Origin: Saccoglossus kowalevskii
Lineage: Eukaryota > Hemichordata > Enteropneusta > Harrimaniidae
Direction: 5' to 3'
Assembly: GCF_000003605.2 (NCBI RefSeq)
Contig: NW_003156771.1
Location: 1-30,322, forward strand
DNA: 30,322 nt
Part shown: one piece after another, positions 1-9,900 of the stretch
How positions within the stretch are numbered: the first letter of the stretch is position 1
Layout: each line of letters opens with the position of its first letter
Made by a program: the position numbers and the translations under genes
The notes under the pieces: generated by a model
Databases searched by the model: none
What the model was told of the DNA's origin: nothing
What the model saw: the letters and a program-made list of their open reading frames with translations, nothing else

Positions 1-452
1 ACGCACACAGGGCAAAACATAAGTCCCCGTTTTCGGGCTCCGTTCGAACGGGGACTAAAAAGGGGTCACCCCACATTTATGAAGGCACAAAGTTGCTGGG
101 CCTTATACTGAAATGAAATGTATTCCTTGAATTTCTATGAAATGAAGAGGCCTTTTAAGGAAAATATAAATGTTCATGTCTTCCTGAAATTAACTGTATC
201 AAATTTATTCTAGAGAGAATGAAAATAGATACGGGCATGTGTATTCCATAACAGAGGATACCTGACCTGGCAATATTGTTATGATTGGTAATTTGGTTTT
301 TACCAGAAAATTATCATTGAAATTGAGATACAGTGATCAACAACATTCATGACAAAATCGATACAAAAAATTAGTGAAGGTTTGACAGCAAAAAGACGCA
401 ATAAAAAACAACAATACATTGACAGTTATTGATTATAATATAGCACACGTAC
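1..452 (-). other. POLH intron 6 (partial)
   Basis: This is intronic sequence of POLH leading off the window. No exon is visible on either strand. The only structure I see is a short inverted repeat at 22-56, probably the edge of a repeat cut by the window border. Confidence 0.6.
22..56. repeat. 10-bp inverted repeat (hairpin), repeat remnant
   Basis: AGTCCCCGTT at 22-31 is the exact reverse complement of AACGGGGACT at 47-56, with a 15-base loop. It is more GC-rich than the surrounding intron and could be the end of a mobile element truncated by the window edge. Confidence 0.5.
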
Positions 453-572
453 CCAGTTTTATCTCCAAGTTTGATTTGTAATTCCTTCTCAGTAAACTTA
501 CAAATATCACCCATATACTGCATACCAAGTTCATCCTGCAACTGCTGTCCCAGTTTCCCTCCAAGATGCCGC
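453..572 (-). CDS. POLH: POLH coding exon 6, last one in the window
   Basis: This exon has 120 bp. It encodes RHLGGKLGQQLQDEL and MQYMGDICKFTEKELQ, a thumb helix-hairpin-helix-like segment (human RSLGGKLG and EYMGELTQFTE). Its donor is GTACGT at 452-447. The next exon, expected to begin near the human SWLYAMCRG block, is not present in 1-452. Confidence 0.95.
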
Positions 573-3500
573 CTTACAAGTGAAAACATTGTGATGAAAT
601 GTATGTATTATGAACATCTACAAGAGAAATGCATTTGAGCCTGGGCAGAAGGGACACCACTTGAATTTGTGAAAGTAGCTCATGGCTGAGTGGAATATTT
701 ACACGGATAAAGAGTTGAATTACATTGATTACGTCCACATAAGGTGTGACCAAGTACAGATAAATAATCTTCAGATAAATTTAGCACTGAGGAATGTTGT
801 GATTTCATCTTGGGAAAACATATTGAGTGTATTTTTGGATACAAAATTTGAATGAATGTTTCTCTTGAGGAAAAAACTTACACTTTATTAACAGGTATCA
901 ATTTAAAAAGTTTTTCAACTGATTCAAAAGGCAGTACAGTTTGCTTGTTAGGTTTATTAATTCCACATGCTAGCTTGGCAAGTATCTATATGGAGGGAAA
1001 AATAGAAAAAGCTTAATCAAGAGAAATATGACTGAAAAGGAATTGTACTACATGTAATATCATTAAGTCACCGTCACCTGTCATAATTCAAAACTATTTT
1101 GAATATATCTTTGATTAAATATCACCATGATACACCAACCTATGATTGATGCAAAGCACAGAGTGAACTTACTTTATTATGTGAGACACCAGCAGAGCAA
1201 CGGAATTCAGTCTTTTGATAAACTGCTTTTCTCATTTCTTCCACTATGACAGCACCAATTGCAAGTCGTTTATGTTCTATACTGTGACAGTTATTTAACC
1301 ATTGAAAAACTCCACTGGTTTGACTTTCTAAGATGTGTAAGTAATCACAGGGAAAAAATGATTGTAGAAAGACAACATGGAACTATGCGCACCTAACACA
1401 GTGAGGAAATTGGACCATCAAATGCATAATTCGTCTCAGGGGATTTGGAAAAACGATATGGACAATTTTTTTTATTAGTCAGGTTTCCCCACAGTACCAT
1501 ATTGGAATCAAAGTCAACCTTGAATAGAATCAACTCCCCATTCAATATATTGCTATTCATCGTTCATTATTGTAATACAAAAATCATGGTTATGAACAAC
1601 ATGCACTAAAGTGACATATCAATATCTAAGATTATTATACATGTATATTCATTTTTGCTGTTCATATAAACATTTCCTCATTCTACCACAGGTGGCGCAC
1701 TTTACTGGCAAGCAAAGTTGGCAAAAAAAATTTGATTTGCTCGTAAATAAACTTGGAATGAGTAAAAATACAGAGTTTTTATTTTAAAATACTTGTACCT
1801 AAAGGAGGCTCTTCATTAGGGTCATTATTTTCCTTGCCATCCCAGCCAACAACAAATGTGTTTGGTAACATATCAATAGATACATCCACATCGCCTATCT
1901 CTTCCATTTTTTTATCGATTTCATCAGTGAGATCGATATATGCTTCATCAACACTGGCTCTTTCAACACATTTACTGAACGTGCATAGAACCTCCATCAC
2001 CTCAACGCAAGCATCCCGGTACCTTTATCAAGAAAAATAATTGAAATACCAACATTTAGTTACAAAATCCATCTTTGAATTGTACCTCCTTCCATTGTGA
2101 AAGTTATGTGGGACATAGTCTGCTGCCAACTCCATGAGAATATCACAATATGCTATCTTGTACATTGAGTGGAATTTTACTTCGACCATAGACACACATC
2201 CTTAACCATATGTAAGCACATGTGCTCATGAAGCACTTTGTAAAGCTAATATTTGCCTAAGAAAATTGCTGTCAGTACTGTGCATGTATTAATTCTAACA
2301 GTCTTATGAATGGCATCCAAAATGCCACACATCCTAGTACTGACTAGGGAAATGAGAATTTCTGAAATATTTCCCCCCCAAAATGCAAGCAGTTATCATT
2401 GAAGCCTCAAAAACCATTAAACACAGGAAAAAATGCATGTACAATATAGGAAATTATGGCTATTATAGTGCAATACCCTTAGAAATTACCAGTACAAAAA
2501 TGTGCGACTTTTAGGAGTCATGCATATGCTCTTTTCAAGATGTACCTTGATAAATTAGCTTTTCCTCTTTTTTCTGGAACCCTAAACACATGAATATCAG
2601 GACAGAGTTCCTTTGCTTCATCTGCTCTCATACCTCCACGACGTACTCCTTTAGCCCGAGCTTCATATCCAACAGCTATTATCCTATAGGTTAAAGCAAA
2701 ACAAATCACAGTAAAAGGCATCGTCTCTACTCAGCCCAGTATGAAACAAGACTGAGAAATCATGCCTATAAACACTATCACTGTTACACATAACATGGTA
2801 GTTGACATTATGTATACTATACTCCTCATAATGTATGGAATCGGTCACTGGTAGCATAGTGGTTGTTGCATCAGACTCATGATCGGTAGACCCAAGTTCA
2901 AATCCTACCATAGGCTGAACGTCAAAAAGGTCGACCCCTACCCTGGGTGAGTGTGCCACAGACTCAATGGGAAGGCCATTTCCATTGGCGGAGATTCATT
3001 CACTAACGAATGCGACTTTGGGGGTCCGCAGGTGCTTGTGTTCGACCGGGCCTGGTTGACGCCAGGATAGCGCATTACAAATTGCCATTTGACAGAGAGA
3101 TGGCCACACAGCCCTGTCATGTAGTCCCAAACATGAATATGACTTCTGTGGCAAAATGCACTATGTGTCGTCACTAGCACTTGCAATTTGCACATACAAA
3201 GAAAAAAAAAAAAAAAGTCAGGAGAGACAACAGTGACACTCAATCTCCGGAACTGTCGCCTGGCACAAAAAATATTAAAAAAAAAAAATGTATGAAATCA
3301 AATTTGTGTGGATGACATTGAGCTAATTATCATCTATATTCTACAATAGGTGAAACAAATTCATGCCTGAATCATCTTCACTCGCCAAGATATGTTCATT
3401 CAGCCATTGCTTAACTACTATTCTTTGGCAGATCCTGTGTGTGTTAAAAAGTGCTGAGCTTTCTTCCATAATTTGCGACAATTGCGCTTTAATTTGTTGA

Positions 3501-5962
3501 AACCACATAAACAGTATGTAGGTAATAGAATTCTGGCCAGTAAAACACATGTTGGCAACCATTTGAGGGCTACAAATGCTAATAGACTAGTTGGTGGCAT
3601 GAGACTTATAAGTGTTTACAGTAAAACGCTGTACAGGTACATGTATGTTTTAAAGTGTTACCAAATGCATTTATTGTATTCCTTATTTGGAAAATGTGCA
3701 TATTTACATCACTATCGAACGCTCATTTTGGCAGTCAGCATTAGATGCTAACATCCTGTGCAAATTTACATTTGTAACTACCAGTATCTAATCTTATTTT
3801 GAAAAATCTTGAATTTCAGTCAAATTATTACTCAAATTCCATTGCATATATGTTTATCTTTAGACCCCTTTGGCACACAGACATTTGATATTTTTTAATA
3901 ACTCTAGTATGTGGTAATAAATTCCAGCAAACTGATTGGTTCATACAAGACATTTGACTTTTGACTGATTGAATTGCATTGTATTACATGAAAATCAATG
4001 AAATGGAAGATGAGCAACACTTTGTTATGTCGTGCCCCATTTATTGCCACCAGGGAAATAAACTCTTCACAAAAGGTGAATAGCATAAAAATGCTTTCAA
4101 AATTTGAATCTCAAAGACAAATTTATTTTCTTATTAAGTTGCCAAAAAACGGCAATACCTCTTGCTCAAAGTTTGAAATTTTATTTGACTTGAGGCAGCA
4201 ACACCATCATAACTTCACTACATAATTGGGTCACTAATAATACCGTTAACGGTAATGTATAATTGTAATAATTCATCAAGCATTTTATTAAAAAGTATTA
4301 TTTTTTTGTCTCTCTTTTGTAGTTCTTAATTATTTTTCTCAATGTTTGTATTGTATTTTTTTTTATTCTTATTTATTGTCATGTATTAATTTTCCTCCAT
4401 TCCATTTAAAGATTATTATTACATGTATTATGGAATAAATTCATAACAAAATAGTTGTCATCAGTTTACTTTTTTTTTGCATTTCGGTGACAGTTTCGTA
4501 ATTGAATGTTGTTATAAATCCTTAGAGTTAATAGATACATTTCATTAAAACAACTTAATATTGTATTAAAGAAAGTTCAATTTCTTAGAGATCATCTACG
4601 ACCCTGCCTAATATTAAGTTGTTTAAATGAACTGGCTTTGCATCATGTGTGTGTGGGAGTTATCCATGGCTCCCGACCATCAGAGTGAACTACAGTCCTT
4701 CCACGGGGACTGTGGGTGAACATACAATGACTTAATTACTTCGTTAAGCTAAAAAATAAGGAAATGAAAAATACACTAACTAAATTCAGACTGAGCAATC
4801 ACAGTTTAGAAATTGAAAAAGGAAGACACAACAGAATCAAAAGTAGCAACAGAATCTGCAAATTGTGTAATAAAAATGATATTGAAGATGAACATCACTT
4901 CCTCATAATATGCCCAGTATATAGTAAAGAGAGGGTCATTTTATACAATGAAGCTGAAAAGATTATTCCTGACTTTACAAATCTTACACCTGAAAATAAA
5001 TTCATAAAAATAATGTCAAATAATAAATTAACAATTCCTCTGGCACAGTATCTGAAATACAGCTTTGTTATTAGACAGCAGCACCTACTTAGTCGTTGAA
5101 TCTATTATGTGTTCATTGAGTTTTTGTTTTTATATTCTGTTTATAGTTTTTTGTTGGTGTTTCATTTTATTTATTATATATTTCCGTTACTAGCTTCAAT
5201 TTAGTCTGTTTTTGGCTGTCCTTTAAACTATTAGTCTTTGTAATTTGATTTATTTTTATCTGTAATTTTCTTTTGTAACCTTTAACCTCCTTCAGTAGGT
5301 TGTTACCGAGTATAAGTTAATAAAATACAGTGAATGACAGTACACGACACGGTAGTTTAAAGCGCGGTAGTCGTCACGCTGCGCATGTGTGAGATATATG
5401 GGTCTCATATAAACAAAGATGGCGACTTTGACTGTTGCGCAGATCAACGAGTACGAACCGACACGTTTCCAAGCTTCAATTAGGTAGTTTTCATGTGATT
5501 GGAAGGTATCAAAGGAGTCACCGGCGGTAATCAGTGCAAGTCGTACCCAAGTCAAACCTCATACTTGTGATTTCCATTTGAAGAGCGCATTGGATTGTGG
5601 GAAAATCAATGTTTATCAACACAAATGTGAACATGCGCAGCGCGACGACTACCGCCCTTTAATCATGAGAGTAAAATGAATAAACAGGGTGGATGAACCT
5701 TTAGAGGAAGCCAAATTGATTCCAGGTTGTTAATACCGTGGACCTACTATTAGTAGAAGTGAAGGTATGTCCATTCATGGACGTACTAGATCTCTAGTAC
5801 GTCCATGGTCCATTTTAATACAGAATTGACTCCTCACCCTCCTCCTTTCCAGTGGTTATATTGCACAACAATGCAAGGTTTCCCCCTCGTCTCAGGAAGA
5901 AGACGCTGTTCCACCTGCACGTAAAAACAATCCATGTCGACCAATGCAATAACTCTGTCCAT
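453..5962 (-). CDS. POLH: DNA polymerase eta (Y-family translesion polymerase), 5' part, six exons, continues off the left edge
   Basis: POLH copies past UV photoproducts in the nucleus. Coding exons in order are 5838-5962, 2546-2683, 1799-2022, 1173-1327, 882-985 and 453-572. All have GT/AG borders and compatible phases (2, 2, 1, 0, 2, 2), giving about 288 residues of a family near 700 in human. Seen directly: ALVDMDCF at residues 6-13 (metal ligand D9, human D13), Q34 (Q38), Y48/R51/R57 of the fingers (Y52/R55/R61), SVDEAYIDL with catalytic D113/E114 (human D115/E116), GAVIVEEMR, SHNK, LAKLACG and LGGKLG. The human counterparts are remembered, not searched. The start is the ATG at 5962-5960, which falls where human POLH starts. 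The C-terminal zinc finger and PCNA-binding parts would lie beyond coordinate 1. No frameshift or stop breaks the six exons, so the gene looks intact. The spliced structure argues against a retrocopy. Confidence 0.96.
882..985 (-). CDS. POLH: POLH coding exon 5
   Basis: This exon has 104 bp, starts on a codon boundary after acceptor ATATAG, and ends with donor GTAAGT. It encodes ILAKLACGINKPNKQT and continues to FKLIPVNKV, matching the palm-to-thumb region (human LAKLACGLNKPN). Confidence 0.95.
1173..1327 (-). CDS. POLH: POLH coding exon 4
   Basis: This exon has 155 bp, with acceptor TTCTTAG side at 1328-1329 and donor GTAAGT. It encodes GVFQWL, then LAIGAVIVEEMRKAV and RCSAGVSHNK, close to the human GAVIVEEMR and CSAGISHNK blocks of the palm. 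It ends exactly at a codon boundary after Lys. Confidence 0.96.
1799..2022 (-). CDS. POLH: POLH coding exon 3 with catalytic Asp-Glu
   Basis: This exon has 224 bp, with acceptor ATAAAG and donor GTACAA. It contains YRDACVEVMEVL and SVDEAYIDLT, the catalytic Asp-Glu pair that binds the two metals. The second half (around NDPNEEPP) is acidic and less conserved, as is the matching region in vertebrate POLH. Confidence 0.96.
2546..2683 (-). CDS. POLH: POLH coding exon 2
   Basis: This exon has 138 bp, with acceptor CCTATAG and donor GTACAT. It encodes residues 42-88. GIIAVGYEARAKGVRR is the fingers segment (Tyr, Arg and Arg contacting the incoming nucleotide), followed by ADEAKELCPD and RGKANLSR, all strongly POLH-like. 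It enters and leaves in phase 2. Confidence 0.96.
2830..2842. repeat. Left target-site duplication of the SINE
   Basis: AATGTATGGAATC directly precedes the tRNA-like head and matches 3287-3299 at 12 of 13 positions. Confidence 0.85.
2843..3286 (+). mobile_element. Full-length tRNA-derived SINE with target-site duplication
   Basis: The head looks like a tRNA with both internal RNA polymerase III promoter boxes: A box TAGCATAGTGG at 2852-2862 (fits TRGYNNARNGG) and B box AGTTCAAATCC at 2895-2905 (fits RGTTCRANTCC). A roughly 300-bp unrelated body follows, then an internal A-run near 3200-3214 and a terminal A-tail ending about 3286. The element is bounded by a 13-bp duplication, AATGTATGGAATC (2830-2842) and AATGTATGAAATC (3287-3299), with one mismatch. 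This shows a complete insertion by retrotransposition, fairly recent. It lies in POLH intron 1, antisense to that gene. I cannot name the SINE family. The minus-strand open frame across it is chance. Confidence 0.9.
3287..3299. repeat. Right target-site duplication of the SINE
   Basis: AATGTATGAAATC directly follows the SINE A-tail and matches 2830-2842 with one change. Confidence 0.85.
4541..4630. repeat. 21-bp imperfect inverted repeat (hairpin)
   Basis: A 15-bp core (AAACAACTTAATATT at 4548-4562) is perfectly inverted at 4610-4624. With one mismatch the arms extend outward to about 4541 and 4630. It sits upstream of the LINE fragment in POLH intron 1. It may be a small palindromic element or a repeat remnant; no coding potential is seen. 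Confidence 0.55.
4731..5099 (+). pseudogene. 3' end of a LINE (non-LTR retrotransposon) reverse-transcriptase ORF, 5'-truncated
   Basis: An open frame (first Met at 4764, stop at 5097-5099) encodes the C-terminal tail typical of non-LTR retrotransposon ORF2 proteins. LTKFRLSNHSLEIEKGR is followed by a CCHC knuckle, CKLC then HFLIIC, spaced C-x2-C-x9-H-x4-C, in the usual context IEDEHHFL-CPVYSKER. The endonuclease and reverse-transcriptase core are absent, and a stop closes the frame just upstream at about 4728-4730. It is therefore a dead, 5'-truncated copy. The 3' untranslated part probably runs T-rich to about 5330 (TTAATAAAATACAG). It lies antisense in POLH intron 1. The clade is uncertain. 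Confidence 0.8.
5100..5335 (+). mobile_element. Probable 3' untranslated tail of the LINE fragment
   Basis: T-rich sequence directly follows the LINE stop codon and ends in an A-rich stretch near 5318-5330, shortly before the TTAA MITE. I could not find a clear target-site duplication, so the right boundary is a guess. Confidence 0.4.
5357..5662. mobile_element. TTAA-flanked MITE, 298 bp, with 28-bp terminal inverted repeats
   Basis: TTAA occurs at 5357-5360 and again at 5659-5662. Inside these, the left terminus AGCGCGGTAGTCGTCACGCT and the right terminus read in reverse (AGGGCGGTAGTCGTCGCGCT) match with two differences over about 28 bp, through GCGCATGT. There is no coding capacity, since the minus-strand frame inside is chance. 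TTAA duplications point to a Kolobok- or piggyBac-type transposase acting in trans. The AGGG-like terminus is shared with the larger element at 20780-21609. It is inserted in POLH intron 1, close to the first exon. Confidence 0.8.
5776..5807. repeat. Perfect palindromic hairpin, 15-bp arms, 2-bp spacer
   Basis: CATGGACGTACTAGA (5776-5790), TC, then TCTAGTACGTCCATG (5793-5807). The arms are exact reverse complements. It lies only about 30 bp past the POLH exon 1 donor, inside intron 1. It could extrude as a cruciform, or fold in the pre-mRNA near the splice site. Confidence 0.85.
5838..5962 (-). CDS. POLH: POLH coding exon 1
   Basis: This exon has 125 bp: ATG at 5962-5960, 41 codons and two bases of a split Gly codon, then donor GTGAGG. 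It encodes the first palm strand with the metal-binding Asp (VDMDCF) and the nucleotide-contacting Gln (VVQY), ending in WKGG just as human POLH does before GIIAV. It is separated from the rest of the gene by a 3.15-kb intron, so no long open reading frame reveals it; I found it by looking for the VDMDCF motif. Confidence 0.95.
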
Positions 5963-6930
5963 TGTGGTGACTAAATATAATCACATCTACTGCCGACACT
6001 CTCTACATCTAAAGTTTGTTGACACTGAGTTCACTGGTCTTCAGCAAACCTGTTCCGTTTGTGAACAACGACAACTTCTAGTAAACAAAGTTTCAATAAG
6101 GCGGTACTGTGAAATCACGACACACTCCCGCGAGATTTGACCACTGTATCTGATAATTTTTTTTACTCGACTAATATGAGTCGGTTTATTTTGCGACGTT
6201 GAAGGATATTTGAACAGTTTTAATCTTTATATTTCATTAAATAATATATACATATATCGATATATTTAAACAAATATTATTTGTGAAAATCACATTCAAA
6301 GCATCTATAGAGAATAATTATTGCTTGGAACGAGGGTGATGGGAACGCCGGTTCAATCTACGAGTAAATATGCAAATTATATACACAGGAAAAGGTCAGA
6401 TTTCTGTGTTCAATGGCGACGGAACTTCTGTGAGATCAGGTAAAATACCCAAATCGATACTTGGCTGTCGGGCATGTGATTGTGATAGTTTTATATTTTA
6501 CACGACCAGACGAGTAATTTCCCCGCGTTCTCTGGAATGTTATGTATTGAAGTCAAGTGAAATTTGGTCGCCTGCTTATGTGTGGCAATGTTCAGCTGTC
6601 GCTGAGTGTACCGACGCTGCTATGCCAAGTGTTGATCGCGTACTAGTTGTTCAACTTGTCACATTTCGTATTTCATGATATCCTTCTAATTTGTTGAGAC
6701 ATCTATCAATTATGTAACATCATTCACTAATTTATTTGCGTTTTAGTTTTCACCAATCAATTTGAAAATACGGAGCTTATCTTTTTCCACAAATCATTTT
6801 GATTGTACCGGAGTAATTTCGAATTGATCGATTCGCTTATCAAGGGACCGCAATTACATTTATTTACCGGGGAATATATACACGGCATGTTTTCGACGCA
6901 AAACTCCAACTGAACGTGTCTATCACAATT
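5963..6930. promoter_or_regulatory. Intergenic interval between divergent POLH and ASPP-family genes; probable bidirectional promoter
   Basis: The POLH start codon (minus, 5962) and the proposed ASPP start codon (plus, 6931) are 968 bp apart and face away from each other. CpG dinucleotides are visibly denser here, for example around 6100-6130, 6340-6440, 6460-6540 and 6600-6650, than in the introns on either side. That is the usual look of unmethylated promoter sequence in a partly methylated genome. A partial CGCGAGATTT lies near 6128. An AT-rich run occurs at 6240-6275. An open frame at 6370-6678 has no recognisable features and I treat it as untranslated. Transcription start sites cannot be placed from sequence. 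Confidence 0.6.
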
Positions 6931-6954
6931 ATGACATCTACTCCACTCGTTCCC
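6931..6954 (+). CDS. Proposed ASPP coding exon 1 (8 codons)
   Basis: ATG followed by seven codons (MTSTPLVP) ends at a consensus donor GTAAGT on a codon boundary. Exon 2 starts on a codon boundary with VILKVYLS, so the join is MTSTPLVP-VILKVYLS, the same arrangement as the short MMPM leader of vertebrate ASPPs. It lies in the CpG-richer promoter region, 968 bp from the POLH start. An alternative is that translation starts at the ATG at 24258 (MLQVILKVYL), reading through the exon 2 acceptor from an unspliced or alternative 5' end. I prefer the spliced model. Confidence 0.7.
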
Positions 6955-9900
6955 GTAAGTACTATGATTTTATCAATCTATTTTGTTTTTGCATTTATTC
7001 CAACACATAGGGATTGTTTGTGTCGAACTCCATGCTGGTCTATTGTTTACGTTCAGCTGTACTGGGCGTAATTACTAGACCGTCCACACTTTTCTGTCAA
7101 CAATTACACGTTTGTCACCAGACATGATCAGTGAGCATATGTACATTTCGTATATACACGGTATAAGGTGAAATTCGTGATTGCGGTAAATACACTGAAT
7201 GTCTGCCAGTCTATCTCCGTGTTCCAAGACTTGTAGTCTAATACCCAAGACATTTTTTGGACACTTGACATTTCAGGGCCAATTCTTACAATTTATTGGG
7301 AGGAGTAAGACAACCAGTAGACCTTGGATAACAATTTAATGTCTTCTGTTACCTCCATGGTTAATCTAATGTCCATAAAATAGTTGTAATTTTGTGTCAA
7401 GTGAGACTGTACAGCCATCCATAATCCCTTTAACATACTCAATGTGTAGTGATTTGTACTCATTAATCATTTTCACACTGTTGAGAAGAAAAAAAAGTTC
7501 CACTGTCTAAGTAATATCATGCTTGCAGTACTGAACTGCACTTATCCAAGCAATGTGGCAGCAAGATGATAATCACTGCCAGATACAGTTATGAATGCAG
7601 AAAATATTCTACATGATTTCCAGTTCAGTACACCACATTGGATTGGATAGATCATGTCATTGTGGTTTATTTTGTATTTTGTGAACTTACTGCGTTATAA
7701 TTTTCAATCTTTGTAAATCAGGGCAACATTTTACTATTGGTGCAACAACTTAATAGATACTAAGTAGAAAATAGATAGAAAATATCAATGTTCTCTGTTG
7801 AAAGAAGAAGAAAGTTGTTGGCCGCATATTCCTCAGTTGTATGTTATTAATAATAAACCCTTGTTTTATGGTGCATTAAATATATGTAACTGTACTACAC
7901 GTAACTGCATTCATTGTACTGTTACATAATACCTCACTGTCAAATAATTAGTATTTCTATATTTAGATTAGTTTTTGTGTGTAATGTTAGTGATGAACTG
8001 TCACTCTGTATATCAGCATGGTGCATTTTAAAATTTGTTATTAATTCACCATTTTTCTTGCCTGGAGGCAATAGTTTGGATCTTTGTCTGTTGGCGTGGA
8101 AGGAAAAGCAATAAATATAAATTTTTGAAGAAAACGGTAACTGTGGTGACATTGGTAGTAAGGTCAAAGATGATGCTGATAGTTGAATTTGATCCATCAA
8201 TATTTTGTTTGTTTAAATCAAGCTCAGCCTGTGTTTGTTATGCTTCCAATGTGTATGGTGGTGACTTGGCATGGGGTACTCGTCTGATGAATGTTGTAGT
8301 ATTGCTGTATTGTCTCCCGCTGCTGATGATAGCCTAATCTGTGTAGGGTTGTCCTATGGTTCCAATAATGTGTCATACTTAAATTAATAGCATGCACCAG
8401 AATGCCTGTTTTTTACTTATAGTAACCAGTAATCACAGGTGACCGATTTACAATCTTTTCAATTTCTTGAATGATTCATGTGCCTTGACCGATTTACAAT
8501 CTTTTCAATTTCATGAATGATTCATGTGCGTTGATATTTGCATACAATTTAGGGCATAATCCAAATCTGTTTATTTACAAAATAGTTTTGCTCTGGGATA
8601 CCAGAAGATGATTTTCTGTGTGCTAGCCGATTCTTTCTGGTGTCTTAATTTATGTGGCAATTATCGTTTATTTATGGTGACATCTGCCATGCTTCCACAC
8701 AGGGACACACTCCACTTTGTGTTATATACTACATGAATTCTTGTGTTTGCATAGATCATAGAACCAAAAGCAATACTCATCAAAACAATGACACATTTCC
8801 AGTACCTGACATACTTTAAAAGTGCATGTACATCATTGTCCTCTCATAATAGCATTATGGCAATGTAACCAGAGGCTACTGTTATCACCAGTTACAAAAT
8901 AAAGATTTTTTCATAATTAAAAAAAAAATGATCAGGACATATAAGGAAAATTATGACCATTTAATTCCAAATTATATAAAAGAAATTATGAAAAAATGTG
9001 CAAAATTTGACATTATTTCAGTATGTTCATTGTTGGCAGAAACTTCTGTTAAACTAGGTAAATGTGTAATGCCAGCATCAACTGGTCCAAGTCAAACTCG
9101 AGTTCTTGTAGGTTGCTCCATCTTAGTCTCATCCTTTATTATAGAATAGTAATTCAGCAACTTGGGTGGCTCTAGTAATGAGACTAATTTAGGTATAGCT
9201 CTGAAAACTGTTTACATAGAGATACCATATGCAGTCTGCTCACCTTGAATGTGATATTTTAAAAATAATGAATGCTGGAAAATTATTTTAATTACTAGCC
9301 CCGGACATTGTACCAGGTACTTACTGCTAAGATGATGATCTTTTTGTTTTTAATGCTAAGAATGACTAGATTTTGATACAATAAAAAATAAAATTGGATG
9401 TAATCAAAAATAAAACTTGTCTAGCTGAGCATTGTGGGTGTGGCTATGATGTTGTAGATCTTGTTATATGCATTGGGAGTCTAGTCATTGTTAGCAGGGG
9501 GGCAGCCAATTATTGTGTTTATGTCAATGGGAGCTGCAACCTTACACCATGAGGCAGAGAAGCATGTATTAAAACTACTCTCAATTAAAAGCTATAATAG
9601 AAACAGCCCTAGGCATGAGTAGCACACAGTACTTGGCAGTGGTCAAAAACATTAAACTGTGCTATGCTGTGTGTGTCCTAATCTACGGTTCATCGATAGT
9701 CAACTGACCCATTAGATATATGATAAAATTTGAAGCACTGGGTACTTTGCTTTTTGTATTGAGATAGGAGTGAGAGGATCAACATCATTTTGTCATTGGA
9801 TGAAGAGCTCTGATGCAGCTCTGTAGGGGGAACTCTTCCAATTGAGTTGATTGACAGTTACTGTCAGTGTAGTTCACTGTCTGGGTTTTCTAGCTGGGTG

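Noticed and set aside
1834-2040. Plus-strand open frame
   Set aside because: Antisense shadow of POLH exon 3.
2843-2914. Possible functional tRNA gene
   Set aside because: A and B boxes are present, but there is no convincing acceptor stem or cloverleaf, and it continues into a SINE body with poly-A and target duplication.
2938-3243. 101-codon minus-strand open frame
   Set aside because: It lies entirely inside the SINE, its first codons reading the A-run as poly-Phe; no protein character.
3341-3751. Overlapping open frames on both strands (minus 3341-3562 and 3418-3600, plus 3473-3751)
   Set aside because: Three frames open over the same DNA, none with recognisable motifs. It could be a decayed transposon exon, but I cannot support that.
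5292-5555. 87-codon minus-strand open frame
   Set aside because: Falls across the TTAA MITE; no homology seen.
6370-6678. 102-codon plus-strand open frame in the promoter interval
   Set aside because: No domain, no splice link to the ASPP exons, weak composition; treated as untranslated.
8928-9149. 73-codon plus-strand open frame after an A-run
   Set aside because: No recognisable protein; the A-run is at the 5' side, so it is not a retroposed tail for this strand.
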